A stretch of DNA of 64,000 nt from Streptomyces sp. SW4 (lineage in GTDB: Bacteria > Actinomycetota > Actinomycetes > Streptomycetales > Streptomycetaceae): assembly GCA_003248315.1 (NCBI GenBank), contig QKWM01000004.1:372001-436000 (forward strand), read 5' to 3'. The position numbers were made by a program, and so were the translations under genes. Below the pieces are notes generated by a model. It was not told where the DNA came from. It ran no database searches and worked only from the letters and a program-made list of their open reading frames with translations. Below, piece after piece: positions 48,307 to 59,227 of this stretch. The first letter of the stretch is position 1, and each line of letters starts with the position of its first letter.

Positions 48307-50758
48307 ATGGCCCGCCGTAGTACGAAGACCCGCCGCCCGACGACTCGTACGAGGAGAAGATCCTCGACATCGACGTCGTGGACGAGATGCAGGGCTCGTT
48401 CCTCGAGTACGCGTACTCGGTCATCTACTCCCGTGCCCTGCCGGACGCGCGCGACGGCCTGAAGCCGGTGCACCGCCGCATCGTCTACCAGATGAACGAG
48501 ATGGGCCTGCGCCCCGACCGCGGCTACGTCAAGTGCGCCCGCGTCGTCGGCGAGGTCATGGGCAAGCTGCACCCGCACGGCGACGCGTCGATCTACGACG
48601 CGCTGGTGCGCATGGCCCAGCCCTTCTCGATGCGCGTGCCCCTGGTGGACGGCCACGGCAACTTCGGCTCGCTGGGCAACGACGACCCGCCGGCGGCGAT
48701 GCGGTACACCGAGTGCCGGATGGCCGAGGCGACGAGCCTGATGACGGAGTCCATCGACGAGGACACCGTCGACTTCGCCCCAACTACGACGGCCAGGAGC
48801 AGGAGCCGGTGGCGCTGCCCGCCGCCTTCCCGAACCTGCTGGTCAACGGCGCCTCGGGCATCGCGGTCGGGATGGCGACCAACATGCCGCCGCACAACCT
48901 GCGCGAGGTGATCGCCGCCGCCCGCCATCTGATCCGGCACCCGAACGCCGATCTCGACGCCCTGATGAAGCACGTGCCCGGCCCCGACCTGCCCACCGGC
49001 GGCCGGATCGTGGGCTGCCGGGCATCCGGGACGCCTACGAGACCGGGCGCGGCACCTTCAAGATCCGCGCGACGGTCTCCGTGGAGAACGTGACCGCCCG
49101 CCGCAAGGGCCTCGTCGTCACCGAGCTGCCGTTCGCGGTCGGCCCGGAGAAGGTCATCGCCAAGATCAAGGACCTGGTCGGCTCGAAGAAGCTCCAGGGC
49201 ATCGCGGACGTCAAGGACCTCACCGACCGTGAGCACGGCCTGCGCCTGGTCATCGAGATCAAGAACGGCTTCGTGCCGGAGGCGGTCCTGGAGCAGCTGT
49301 ACAAGCTGACGCCGATGGAGGAGTCCTTCGGCATCAACAACGTCGCGCTGGTGGACGGCCAGCCCCTGACGCTCGGCCTGAAGGAGCTGCTGGAGGTCTA
49401 TCTGGACCACCGCTTCGACGTGGTCCGGCGCCGCAGCGAGTTCCGCCGCGGCAAGAAGCGCGACCGGCTGCACCTGGTCGAGGGCCTGCTGACCGCCCTG
49501 GTCGACATCGACGAGGTCATCCGCCTCATCCGCTCCAGCGAGAACTCGGCGCAGGCGAAGGAGCGCCTGATCGAGCGCTTCTCGCTGAGCGACGTGCAGA
49601 CCCAGTACATCCTGGACACGCCGCTGCGCCGGCTGACCAAGTACGACCGGATCGAGCTGGAGGCCGAGAAGGACCGGCTGAACGCGGAGATCGAGGAACT
49701 GACCCGCATCCTGGAGTCGGACGCGGAGCTGCGCAAGCTGGTCTCCTCCGAACTGGCCGCGGTGGCCAAGAAGTTCGGCACCGACCGGCGCACGCTGCTG
49801 CTGGAGTCGGCGGCCACCCCCGCGGCCGCCGTCCCGCTCCAGGTGGCGGACGACCCGTGCCGGGTGCTGCTGTCCTCCACGGGCCTGCTGGCCCGTACGG
49901 TGAACGACGCGCCGTTCGACGCCGACGCGGGCGCCAAGCGCGTCAAGCACGACCTGATCGTCTCGGCCGTGCCCGCGACGGCCCGGGGCGAGGTGGGCGT
50001 GGTGACCTCCGCCGGGCGTCTGCTGCGGCTGAACGTCGTCGACCTGCCGCAGCTGCCGGAGCAGATGCCGACGCCGAACCTCTCGGGCGGCGCGCCGCTC
50101 GCGGAGTTCGTCTCCCTGGAGGACGACGAGACGGTGGTCTGCCTGACCACGCTGGACGAGTCGTCGCCGGGTCTGGCGCTCGGCACCGAGCAGGGCGTCG
50201 TCAAGCGCGTGGTGCCGGACTACCCGTCCAACAAGGACGAGCTGGAGGTCATCACCCTCAAGGAGGGCGACCGGATCGTCGGCGCGGCCGAACTGCGCAC
50301 CGGCGAGGAGGACCTGGTCTTCATCACCGACGACGCCCAGCTGCTGCGCTACCAGGCCTCGCAGGTGCGGCCGCAGGGCCGTCCGGCGGGTGGTGTGGCG
50401 GGCATCAAGCTCGCCGAGGGCGCGAAGGTCATCTCGTTCACGGCCGTCGACCCGGCGGCCGACGCGGTGGTGTTCACCGTCGCCGGTTCGCGGGCACGCT
50501 GGACGACTCCGTGCAGACCACGGCGAAGCTGACCCCGTTCGACCAGTTCCCGCGCAAGGGGCGAGCCACGGGCGGCGTGCGCTGCCAGCGGTTCCTCAAG
50601 GGCGAGGACTGCCTGGCCCTGGCCTGGGCGGGCCGGCCCCGGCCCGCGCGGCGCAGAAGAACGGCTCGCCCGCCCAGCTGCCGGACATCGACCCGCGCCG
50701 GGACGGCTCGGGCGTGTCCCTGCCGAAGACGGTGGCGGCAGTGGCGGGCCCGGCCTAG
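48307..50758 (+). CDS. parC: DNA topoisomerase IV subunit A (ParC)
   Basis: A type IIA topoisomerase A subunit of about 819 residues that breaks and rejoins DNA, mainly to decatenate chromosomes. The breakage domain includes [22 protein letters not shown], the quinolone-region [16 protein letters not shown] and the catalytic Tyr in AMRYTECRM (residue about 134). A long coiled coil is at about 365-480, then beta-propeller repeats. Five breaks: about 48333, 48780, 49018, 50493 and 50635. It is ParC rather than GyrA because of its pairing with the nearby parE-like gene and its lack of a GyrA box. The stop overlaps the convergent CobW gene stop. Confidence 0.9.
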
Positions 50759-51820
50759 GCCGGGGCGGGCGGGTCCGCGACGGCCTCGTCGTCCGGATCG
50801 CGTACGTAGCGCAGCACGCCCCACATGCCGTGCTCGTCGGCGTGGGGCGTGTCGCTCACACAGGCCCGCACCTCCTTGTCGAGCGCCGGGGCGTCGATGC
50901 CGGCGCCGATGAGGACCAGCTGGGTCCGGCGCTCCTCGCCCGGCGGCCAGGGCTCCGGCGGAAGCGCAGGAAGCGCCCGACGGCGTGCACGGCGTACCGG
51001 TTCCGGGGGTCGTGCGGGCCGAAGTCGACGTAGCCCTTGATCCGGTACAGCCCCTCGGGGCGGGTGTCGAGGAACGCCATCAGCCGCCGCGGGTCGAGCG
51101 GGACGTCGGAGACGAAGGACAGGCTGTCGTAGGCGGCGTGCAGGTGCCCGGCGTGCGCGTCGGTCCCGTCGTGCCGGTGCAGGTCGTCGAAGGAGAGCTG
51201 GCCGATGCGTTCCTCGCTCGGCCGGCAGTCGAAGAGGAACTCGGGGTCGACGCGGCCGTAGCGCGCCGGCACGACGGCGGCGCGGTCGGCGAGGGAGCGG
51301 ACGAGGCCGAGCACGCGGTCGCCGTCGGCGGCCCGGTCGAGCTTGTTGACGACGACGAGGTCGGCGAGGGCGATGTGCCGGTCGATCTCGGGGTGCCGGG
51401 CGCGGGTGTCGTCGAACTCGGCGGCGTCGACCACCTCGACCAGCCCGCCGTAGACGATGCCGGGGTGCTCGCTGGCGAGCAGCATGCGCACCAGTTCCTG
51501 GGGCTCGGCCAGTCCGCTGGCCTCGATGACGACGACGTCGACACCGGTCTCGGGCGGGCCAGCCGGTCCAGGTAGACGTCCAGTTCGCCGGGGTCGACGG
51601 CGCAGCACAGGCAGCCGTTGCCGAGGGAGACCGTGGAGTCGCCGAGGGCGCCCGCCACGGCCATGGCGTCGATCTCGATGGCGCCGAAGTCGTTGACGAT
51701 CGCCCCGATCCGGCTGCCTCCGCTGTGGTGGAGGAGGTGGTTGAGGAGCGTGGTCTTTCCGGAGCCGAGAAAGCCGGCGAGGACGACGACCGGGATCTGC
51801 GGGCTCGGGCTCTGCCCCAC
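50755..51820 (-). CDS. CobW/COG0523-family GTP-binding metallochaperone
   Basis: A P-loop GTPase of about 355 residues. Walker A GFLGSGKTTLLNH is at residues 16-28, the metal-binding CxCC motif reads GNGCLCC near 69, Walker B VVIEASGLAEP and base motif VVNKLDR follow. The CobW_C domain (LHRHDGTDAHAGHLHAAYD, His-rich; LYRIKGYVDFG) completes it. The family delivers zinc or cobalt to client enzymes and is often under Zur control; no Zur box was recognised. Breaks near 51556 (CCC) and 50960. Start at 51820. Confidence 0.88.
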
Positions 51821-52138
51821 TGTGCGACCTCTCTCACGCCGACGCGTGCACCGGCACGCGGCTCGGCATACGTGGCGGGAACGAATGCCGACCCAGGATA
51901 CGAGCCACCGGAAACACGGCGAAGTGAACGATTGTTAGCAGCGGTCGCGGGGCAGACGTCAGGGAAGGCGCCGGATCGTGCGACCCTCGCTTCCCTCCGT
52001 GCGCCGCCTCTCCGCCTCCCCGCCGATCAGAGCCGCTCGGCACTCTGGAGGTGGCAAGCGCCGCCCATCGCTCGCCGGTACACGTCAGCCGACCCGCACG
52101 CGACGACCGGCGGACGGCCGCCTGAAACGGGGGTTGAC
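51821..52138. other. Divergent promoter region
   Basis: This 318-base gap lies between the CobW gene and the DUF6082 gene. The region 51890-51960 is the most A/T-rich and includes GAAGTGAACGATTGTTAGC; no gene or definite operator is seen, although a zinc-responsive site would be expected if the CobW gene is Zur-controlled. Confidence 0.4.
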
Positions 52139-52677
52139 ATGGCCACACAGATTCGCGCCGCGCGGAGGTACGGCTCCGCCGCGGCCTGCCTGCTGCTCGC
52201 CACCGCCGGGGTGTCCCTGGCCGCACGTCAGCAGCGCCTGGGCAGACAGCTGAGGGAGCTGGAGGAACGGGCGATCCGCAACCGCGCGCTCCACCACCAG
52301 CAGCGCATGCACTGGGAGCTGCTGATGCGGGCGATCGACGATCCTTCCCTGGCCGAGGTCATCGACACCTACGACAAGAGCATCCCGCCGCCAGGCGCCG
52401 CCAGTTCTTCTACGCCAACGCCTGGTACATCAACCTCTTCCACCTCTACCGCTCGGAACTCGTGGACCAGGACGAGCTGTACGGGCATGTGCGGGAGTTC
52501 CTGCAGAGCCCGATCTTCCGGGAGTACTGGGAGGCGTCGCGGCCGCAGCGCGCCACGCTGATGCAGTCGTCCGACGAGGCCCGGCTCGGTCATGTGGTCG
52601 ACGACCTCATCAGGGACCTCGACGAGGCCGACACGGACGTGTGGTGGGTGGTGGGCGAGCCTCCGTCCGCGGAGTGA
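52139..52677 (+). CDS. DUF6082 family protein
   Basis: A Streptomyces-type protein of about 179 residues, unknown function. One N-terminal hydrophobic segment (residues 12-28, AACLLLATAGVSLAA) looks like a membrane anchor; the rest is soluble and helical (LFHLYRSELVDQDELYGHVR). One break near 52395 is mended by one C to PPRRRQFFYANAWYINLF. ATG at 52139 follows GGGGG-type purines. Monocistronic. Confidence 0.75.
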
Positions 52678-52778
52678 CATTTTGGCCGTGTAGCACCACG
52701 CGCCCCTGCAACACCAGTAACGTGCTGCCGTCCACTGCGTACCCGACCATGTTGAACCTTCATAAGGACCGGTACCCC

Positions 52779-53015
52779 TTGAAGATCGTGCGCCGCATCG
52801 GTGTGCCTCCCAGTGCCCGCGGCAGTGCCTCCGGGGCCAACTGCCCCGACCTGTTCGAGTTGAGCGACGGGAACTTCGCCGTCATCGGCACCGAGGCCAC
52901 CGAGGCGCTCGAGGGTGAACTGCCCGCGGACGCCGCCCGAGCCGACTACGAACGCATCGTCGTCGTCAGCCGGGAAACGCTCGTCCGCGCCAAGGCAGAC
53001 ATCCCCGACGCCTGA
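52779..53015 (+). CDS. Small conserved hypothetical protein
   Basis: A soluble 78-residue protein without recognised domain: KIVRRIGVPPSARG, then CPDLFELSDGNFAVIGTEAT and ERIVVVSRETLV. It is a type found widely in Streptomyces next to regulatory genes, often annotated only as hypothetical. TTG at 52779 is chosen because AAGGA lies upstream; ATG at 52749 is in the same frame but has no ribosome site. Confidence 0.65.
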   Translation: MKIVRRIGVPPSARGSASGANCPDLFELSDGNFAVIGTEATEALEGELPADAARADYERIVVVSRETLVRAKADIPDA

Positions 53016-53244
53016 CCTTCCGCCAGCCCGGCCGCACGCAACCGCCCGCCGAGCCGGACCGTCCATCCGGCGAGCAACCGGTACCCCGTCCCTGCTCGAC
53101 CACCCCCACCGAGGCCTGGCGCCAGAACGGCGCCGGCCCGACGTGTGTCCGTCCCGCGAAGTTCTCCGGGGGCTTCGCCGGAATGTCCCGGTCGTCACTT
53201 CCGTCACCCCGTCTCCGCGTGCTCGACAGGAGACGCGAGGCAAG

Positions 53245-53263
53245 TCAGGTTAGGCTCACCTCT
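53245..53263 (+). promoter_or_regulatory. Iron box (DmdR/IdeR operator)
   Basis: TCAGGTTAGGCTCACCTCT is a close match to the Streptomyces iron-box consensus TTAGGTTAGGCTCACCTAA: 15 of 19 positions agree by eye, including the whole core AGGTTAGGCTCACCT. It ends directly at the GTG of the sucrase/ferredoxin-like gene, so DmdR1 bound with iron would block transcription there. Confidence 0.8.
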
Positions 53264-54203
53264 GTGAGTACCTGCTCAACCGTCTCCCGGGACCTGGGCG
53301 AGCCCGTCGCGGGCACCGCCGCCACCGCGAGGACCTGGCTGCTGCTGGAGCAGCCCGGGCCGTGGGGCGCCAAGGCGCTCACGTCCAGCCACCTGGACCC
53401 CGCCCTGGGCCGCGCCTGGAGAGGGCCGCCAAGGGCACGGGCGTACGGATCGCGCTCATCCGCCGCCCCGGACGGCACGCCGACTGCCACACCCCGCCGA
53501 GCGCCGCGTCTACGCGGCCCACACCCTCCCCGGGAGCGTCTGGCTGCACGGTGCCACGCTCACCGACCCGGACGGCTGCTCGGCCTGGACTTCGCCGCCC
53601 TCGGCGCCGGCGACCCGCGTGGCTTCGACGAGGTGCTCGGCGGCGGCCCCACACGGGTGATCCGCTCGCCCTCGTCTGCACCAACGGCAAGCGGGACCGG
53701 TGCTGCGCGCTCCTGGGCCGCCCGCTCGCCGCCGAACTCGCCCAATCCGGTGCCGACGGCGTCTGGGAGGTCACGCATCTGGGGGCCACCGCTTCTCGCC
53801 GACGGTGCTCGTCCTGCCGTACGGCTACGCCTACGGCCGGGTCGAGGCGCACGCCGTCAAGGGGATCCTGCACGGGGTGCGGGAGGGCCGGATCGTCCTG
53901 GAGGGCTGCCGTGGCGGCTCCGCCTGGGAGCGGCCCGGCCAGGCCGCCGAACTGGCCGTGCGGGCGGCGACCGACGAGGAGACGGCGGAGGTCCTGCGGG
54001 TGGTCCGGACCGACGGCGCCGCGCCGCGCTGGGACGTGACCGTCGCCCACGCCGACGGACGGCACTGGCGGGTCGCCGTCGTCCAGAGTGCCTCGGCTCC
54101 GCCCCGGCCCGAGAGCTGCGGCACCTCGGTCCTGGGTTCCCCCGCACGGATGGAGGTCCGGGAGCTGCGCGAGTTGGCCGTGGCCTCGGCGCTGGCGAGC
54201 TGA
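53264..54203 (+). CDS. Sucrase/ferredoxin-like protein
   Basis: A thioredoxin-fold ferredoxin-like protein of about 314 residues (sucrase ferredoxin family). Features: CSTVSRDLGEPVAGTA at the N-terminus, TWLLLEQPGPWG, the cysteine motif VCTNGKRDRCC, and HLGGHRFSPTVLVLPYG, which in the family forms the iron-sulfur or redox site. Breaks near 53418, 53500, 53575 and 53655, and another near 53787; those checked are consistent with lost bases in G/C runs. GTG at 53264 abuts the iron box, so the transcript may be leaderless or the true start may lie later. The operator implies induction by iron starvation. Confidence 0.82.
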
Positions 54204-54324
54204 GCCTCGGGGCGGCCTGCCCGCGCGCCGGCCTGCCCTGCGGCCGCGAGGGGACGACAGGGTGCCCGAGATTCCTGTCACATCCCCCTACGGGCCGCCG
54301 CCGCGGGCCACGTACCGTCGAGGC

Positions 54325-56046
54325 ATGAGCCCCACTCCCCCGCACGCCGCCTGCGCCTCGGGCTGCCGCGGCGGATGTTCTCGCAGGTCCTGCTGATGCA
54401 GCTGGCGATCGCCGCGGGCGTCGCGGTGCTCGCGACGGGGCTGTTCCTCGCACCGCTCGGCGACCAGCTGGACGACCAGGCCATGCGCCGGGCGCTGGCC
54501 ATCGCCCAGACGACCGCGCAGCAGCCGCAGATCGCGCGGGACCTGCGCACCACGCCGGCCACGCCCGACGGCCCCGTCCAGCGCGCGGCCGAGCGGGTCC
54601 GCGAGGCCACGGGGGCGGAGTACGTCGTGGTGATGGACCGGCGCGGCGTGCGCTGGTCGCACACCGATCCCGGCCGGGTCGGCGGGACCGTCTCGACCGA
54701 CCCCGGCGAGGCCCTGGCCGGCCACGAGGTCATGGAGATCGACGAGGGCACCCTGGGCCGCTCCGCGCGCGGCAAGGTGCCCTTGCGCGAGGCGGACGGC
54801 GACATCGTCGGGGCGGTCTCGGTGGGCATCGCCTACGACAGCGTCCGCGCCCGGCTCGTCCACGCCATCCCGGGGCTGTTCGCCTACGCAGGCGGCGCCC
54901 TGGCGGTCGGTGCGCTCGCGGCCTGGCTCATCTCGCGCCGGGTCCAGCGGCAGACCCGTGACCTGGCCTTCTCCGACATCTCGGCGCTGCTCGCGGAGCG
55001 GGAGGCCATGCTGCACGGCATCCGTGAGGGTGTCGTCGCGCTGGACCGGGGCGGCCGTATCCGCCTGCTGAACGACGAGGCGCAGCGGCTGCTGGGCATC
55101 GACGGCGAGGCCGTGGGCCGCTCCCCCGACGAGGCGCTCGGCGCGGGACGCACGGCCGACGTGCTGGCCGGCCGGGTGACCGGCACCGACCTGGTGACCG
55201 TGCGCGGCCGGCGGGTGCTGGTCGCCAACCGGATGCCCACCGACGACGGCGGCGCCGTGGCCACCCTGCGCGACCGCACCGAGCTGGAGCAGCTGGGCCG
55301 GGAGCTGGACTCCACGCGCGGCCTGATCGACGCGCTGCGCGCCCAGGACCACGAGCACGCCAACCGCATGCACACCCTGCTGGGGCTGCTGGAGCTGGAG
55401 ATGTACGAGGACGCGGTGGAGTTCGTCGGCGAGGTCGTCGGCGACCACCGGGCCACCGCCGAGCAGATCACCGAGCGTGTCGGGGACCCGCTGCTCGCGG
55501 CGCTGCTGGTCGGCAAGGCGACCGTCGCGGCGGAGCGCGGGGTCGCCCTGTGGGTATCGGACCGGACGGACCTGCCGGACCGCCTGGTGGACCCGAGCGG
55601 GGTGGTGACCATCGTCGGCAACCTGGTGGACAACGCGCTCGACGCCGCCGCGGGCACCGCGCACGCGCGCGTGGAGGTCGCGTTGCGCGCACAGGGGCGT
55701 ACGGCGGTCCTCACGGTGCGCGACACCGGCCCCGGCGTCCGCCCGAGCACCGCGAGGTGGTGTTCACCGAGGGCTGGTCCACCAAGGAGCCGCCGCGCAC
55801 CGGCAGCGCGGCATCGGCCTGTCCCTGGTGCGCAGGCTCGCCGAACGGCAGGGTGGCAGCGCCACGGTCGCCGAGGCGCCCGGCGGTGGCGCGGAGTTCA
55901 CCGTCGTCCTGCCCGAGGCGCTGGCCGTGCCCGGTCCGGAGCCCGCGCTCACCGCGGTCTCCGTCCCCGGCGGCGCCGGCCCGGTGGACGCCGGCGCCGT
56001 GGACACCGCCGTCGAGGACGGCGGCGCCGAGAAGGAGTCACGATGA
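54325..56046 (+). CDS. CitA/DcuS-type sensor histidine kinase
   Basis: A membrane sensor of about 575 residues. Two transmembrane helices (near 20-40 and 180-200) flank a periplasmic-type PAS/Cache domain (GAEYVVVMDRRGVRWSHTDP). A cytoplasmic PAS domain (EAMLHGIREGVVALDRGGRI) follows, then the SPOB-type H-box QDHEHANRMHTLLGLLELE and an HATPase (NLVDNALDAAAG). The family senses C4-dicarboxylates, citrate or acetate-like acids. Breaks near 54343 (CCCCC), 55745 and 55805. The stop overlaps the regulator start (ATGA). Convergent with the symporter operon, its possible target. Confidence 0.88.
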
Positions 56047-56723
56047 TCGAGGTCCTGGTCGTGGACGACGACACGCGCGTGGCGCGGGTCAACGCCGCCT
56101 ACGTCGAGAAGGTCCCGGGCTTCCGTGTCGCCGGGCAGGCGCACGACGCCGGTCAGGCGCTGCACAGCCTGCGCACGCTGCCCCGGGTGGACCTGGTGCT
56201 CATGGACCACTACCTGCCCGACCGCACCGGTCTGGAGGTCGTCCAGGAGATGCGCCGGTGCGGCCTCCAGACCGACGTGATCATGGTGACGGCGGCACGG
56301 GACGTGTCGACGGTGCAGGCGGCGATGCGGCAGGGCGCGTTGCAGTACCTGGTGAAGCCGTTCAACTTCGCGGGGCTGCGCGCCAAGCTCCAGGCCTACG
56401 CCGAGCTGCGGCGCACGCTCGACGGCGGCGGCGAGGCGGAGCAGGCCGAGGTGGACCGCATCTTCGGCGCTCTGTCGGCCTCGTCGGAGCCCGGCCTGCC
56501 CAAGGGCCACTCCCCCACCACGGCGGAGCTGGTGCGCCAGTCCCTGATGAGCGCCGACGGCCCGCTGTCGGCCCAGGAGATCGCCGAGCGGACCGGGGTG
56601 AGCCGCCAGACCGCCCAGCGCTATCTCAAGCTCCTGGAGCGGACGGGACGGGCCCGGCTGACCCTGCGCTACGGCGAGGCGGGGCGCCCGGAGCACCGGT
56701 ACGAGTGGGCGACGCGCGCCTGA
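56043..56723 (+). CDS. CitB/DcuR-type response regulator
   Basis: An intact 226-residue regulator. Receiver domain: VVDDDTRVARVN, phospho-acceptor in LVLMDHYLPDRTG near 55, Lys in LVKPFNFAGL near 105. The C-terminal helix-turn-helix reads SAQEIAERTGVSRQTAQRYLKLLE, the CitB-family type. The partner is the upstream kinase. Probable target: the acetate-type symporter operon on the opposite strand. Confidence 0.9.
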   Translation: MIEVLVVDDDTRVARVNAAYVEKVPGFRVAGQAHDAGQALHSLRTLPRVDLVLMDHYLPDRTGLEVVQEMRRCGLQTDVIMVTAARDVSTVQAAMRQGALQYLVKPFNFAGLRAKLQAYAELRRTLDGGGEAEQAEVDRIFGALSASSEPGLPKGHSPTTAELVRQSLMSADGPLSAQEIAERTGVSRQTAQRYLKLLERTGRARLTLRYGEAGRPEHRYEWATRA

Positions 56724-56768
56724 CGGACGCGCACGACGGCGCGGCCCGGCGGGGCCGGCGCGGCCGAC

Positions 56769-56912
56769 GGCCAGACCGGCCAGACCGGCCAGATCAGCCA
56801 GACCGGCCAGACCGGCCAGGTGTAGGCGTGGCGGGCCGGGCCGAGGGTGTCCCGGTCCACGGCGCCCCGGGCCGAGGGTGTCCCGGTCCAGGGCGCCCCG
56901 GGCTCAGGGCGC
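56769..56912. repeat. 9-bp GACCGGCCA repeats followed by 31-bp direct repeats
   Basis: GACCGGCCA or GATCAGCCA recurs about six times head-to-tail at 56769-56820. From 56838 a 31-base unit beginning GGGCCGAGGGTGTCCCGGTC is repeated with period 31 (56838, 56869, partial at 56900). They occupy the convergent gap between the response regulator and the symporter gene. Confidence 0.75.
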
Positions 56913-56934
56913 CCCGCGATGGTCGGAGCCCGGC

Positions 56935-58520
56935 TCAGGCCGCCCCCGCCCCCGTCAGCGACCGCACCTCCGTCTCGGCGTGCTTGGCCGCGTCCGGGGT
57001 CTCGGGCGAGGTGCGGGTGCCGAGCCAGCCCGCGAGGAAGCCGAGCGGGATGGAGACGAGGCCCGGGTTCTGGAGCGGGAAGAGCTGGAAGTCGACGCCC
57101 GGGAACAGCGCGTCGGGCCGCCCGAGACCACCGGGGAGAGCAGCACGAGCACGACGGCCGGGACCAGGCCGCCGTAGACGGACCAGACGGCGCCCCGGGT
57201 GGTGAAGCGGCGCCAGAACAGTGAGTACAGCAGCACGGGCAGGTTGGCGGAGGCGGCGACGGCGAAGGCCAGCCCGACCAGGAAGGCGACGTTGAGGTCG
57301 CGCGCCAGCAGGCCGAGGGCGATCGCGACGGCGCCGATGCCGACGGCGGCGACGCGCGCGACGGCCACCTCGCTGCGCGGCGTGCCGCGCCGCCGCAGGG
57401 ACGCGTACAGGTCGTGGGCCACGGATGCCGACGAGGCCAGGGTGATGCCGGCGACGACCGCGAGGATGGTGGCGAACGCGACGGCGGCGACGACGGCGAA
57501 CAGAACCGTTCCCCCGGTGGAGTCGGGCCGCCGCCCAGGTCGAGGGCGAGCAGCGGCACCGCCGTGTTCCCGGCCGCGTTCGACTCCCGTACGGTGCTCG
57601 TCCCGACGACGGCGGCGGCGCCGAACCCGAGGACGATGGTCATCAGGTAGAAGCCGCCGATGAGGCCGATCGACCAGACGACCGAGCGCCGGGCGGCCCG
57701 GGCGGTCGGCACGGTGTAGAAGCGGGACAGGATGTGCGGCAGCCCGGCCGTGCCCAGCACCAGGGCGACTCCGAGGCTGATGAAGTCGAAGCGGGCGGTC
57801 CAGTCGGCGCCGTAGGCCAGTCCGGGGGCCAGGAAGTCCGTGCCGTGGCCGCTGCGTTCGGCCGCGGTGAACAGCAGCTCGTGGATGTCGCCGTGGAAGC
57901 GGACGAGGACGAGCGCGGTCAGCGCGATGGTGCCGCCGAGCAGGAGCACCGCCTTCACGATCTGAATCCAGGTGGTGGCCCGCATCCCTCCCAACGACAC
58001 GTAGACGACCATGAGCGCGCCGACGCCGACGACGGTCCAGGCCTGTGCCGCCTCGCTCGTCCCGCCGAGGAGCAGTGCGACGAGGCTGCCCGCGCCCACC
58101 ATCTGCGCCACCAGATACAGAACGGACACGGTGACCGAGGAGGTTCCCGCGGCGATCCGCACGGGCCGCTCCCGCATCCGCGCCGCCACGACGTCGGCGA
58201 GGGTGTACCGGCCGCAGTTGCGGACCAGTTCGGCGACGAGGAGCAGCACCACGAGCCAGGCCACCAGGAAGCCCACCGAGTACAGCATGCCGTCGTAGCC
58301 GTAGAGGGCGATGAGTCCGGAGATACCGAGGAAGGACGCGGCGGACATGTAGTCGCCGGCGATGGCAAAACCATTCTCCATCGGGGAGAACAGCCGGCCC
58401 CGGCGTAGAACTCCTCGGCCGAGCCGTGCCGGTTGCGGCTCACCCAGGTCGTGATGCCAGCGTGACGGCGACGAACACGCTGAACAGCAGCAGGGCCAGG
58501 GTCTGGTGACCGCCCGTCAC
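56935..58520 (-). CDS. Sodium/solute symporter, acetate (ActP/MctC-like) type
   Basis: A solute:sodium symporter of about 530 residues with 13 or so hydrophobic segments. Diagnostic stretches: ENGFAIAGDYMSAASFLGI, YTLADVVAARM, AGTSSVTVSVLYLVAQMVGAG and TAGLPHILSRFYTVP. It probably takes up acetate, pyruvate or propionate. Breaks near 58460, 58395, 57528 and 57115. GTG at 58520 overlaps the DUF485 stop as GTGA. DUF485-symporter pairs (YjcH-ActP arrangement) are typical, and the facing two-component system is a plausible regulator. Confidence 0.87.
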
Positions 58521-59009
58521 GAGGCACCGCCCCGGACGCCGCGGGTCAGCTCCTGGGTGTCCCAGCGCAGTTCGAGGCGGCCCGGTCCCGGCGCAGCCGC
58601 GCGTGCCGGGCGTAGGCCCAGGTGAGCAGGAAGGTGGTGAGGAACTGGCCCAGTCCGGCGATCATCGCCACGTTCACCGCTCCGGTCACCGGACGGGCCA
58701 TGAGGTCCGGGCGGTCGTGGCGGCCACCACGTAGGCGACGTACCAGGTGAGGAAACCGGCCGCCGCCGGCACCACGAACCTGCGGTAGCGGCTGCGCACC
58801 TCCTGGAAGGCGGCGCTGCGCTGCACCTCCAGGTACACGTCGGCCGCGTCCGGGGTCCCGTCCGGCCCGCTGCGGGCCGGGGGCACGGCCGCCGGGGGCA
58901 CGCCGTCCGCCGCGGACTCGCCCCAGCCGGAGGCCAGGGCGTCGTACCAGGGGTCGTCGTACGAGGGACCGCCTTCCGCCCCGGGAAGACGATCATTGCG
59001 TGACTGCAT
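58517..59009 (-). CDS. DUF485 membrane protein (YjcH-like)
   Basis: A small membrane protein of about 165 residues preceding the symporter. An N-terminal Gly/Pro-rich soluble part is followed by the DUF485 domain: EVQRSAAFQEVRSRYRRFVV, first helix AAAGFLTWYVAYVVAA and second helix AMIAGLGQFLTTFLLTWAY. In E. coli the equivalent is encoded with ActP. Breaks near 58705 and 58585. ATG at 59009; ATG two codons earlier is possible. Confidence 0.8.
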
Positions 59010-59227
59010 GCCCAAGGATGGACAGAACGGGAAGATCCCCGACTCTTCTTCTCCGCGCTCTTCACCCCATCAGGTGACCCGCCCATCCGGGCCGGGCCCG
59101 CCGTCGGATATCCGGTAGGGGATCGCGGCCGCGCAGCCCGTCCGGGCCGCCTCCGGGCGTCCGGGCCGGGCCCGCCGTCGGTGGACGGCGGGCCGGGGCG
59201 GGGGCGGGGCCGGGGCGCGGGCGGGGC

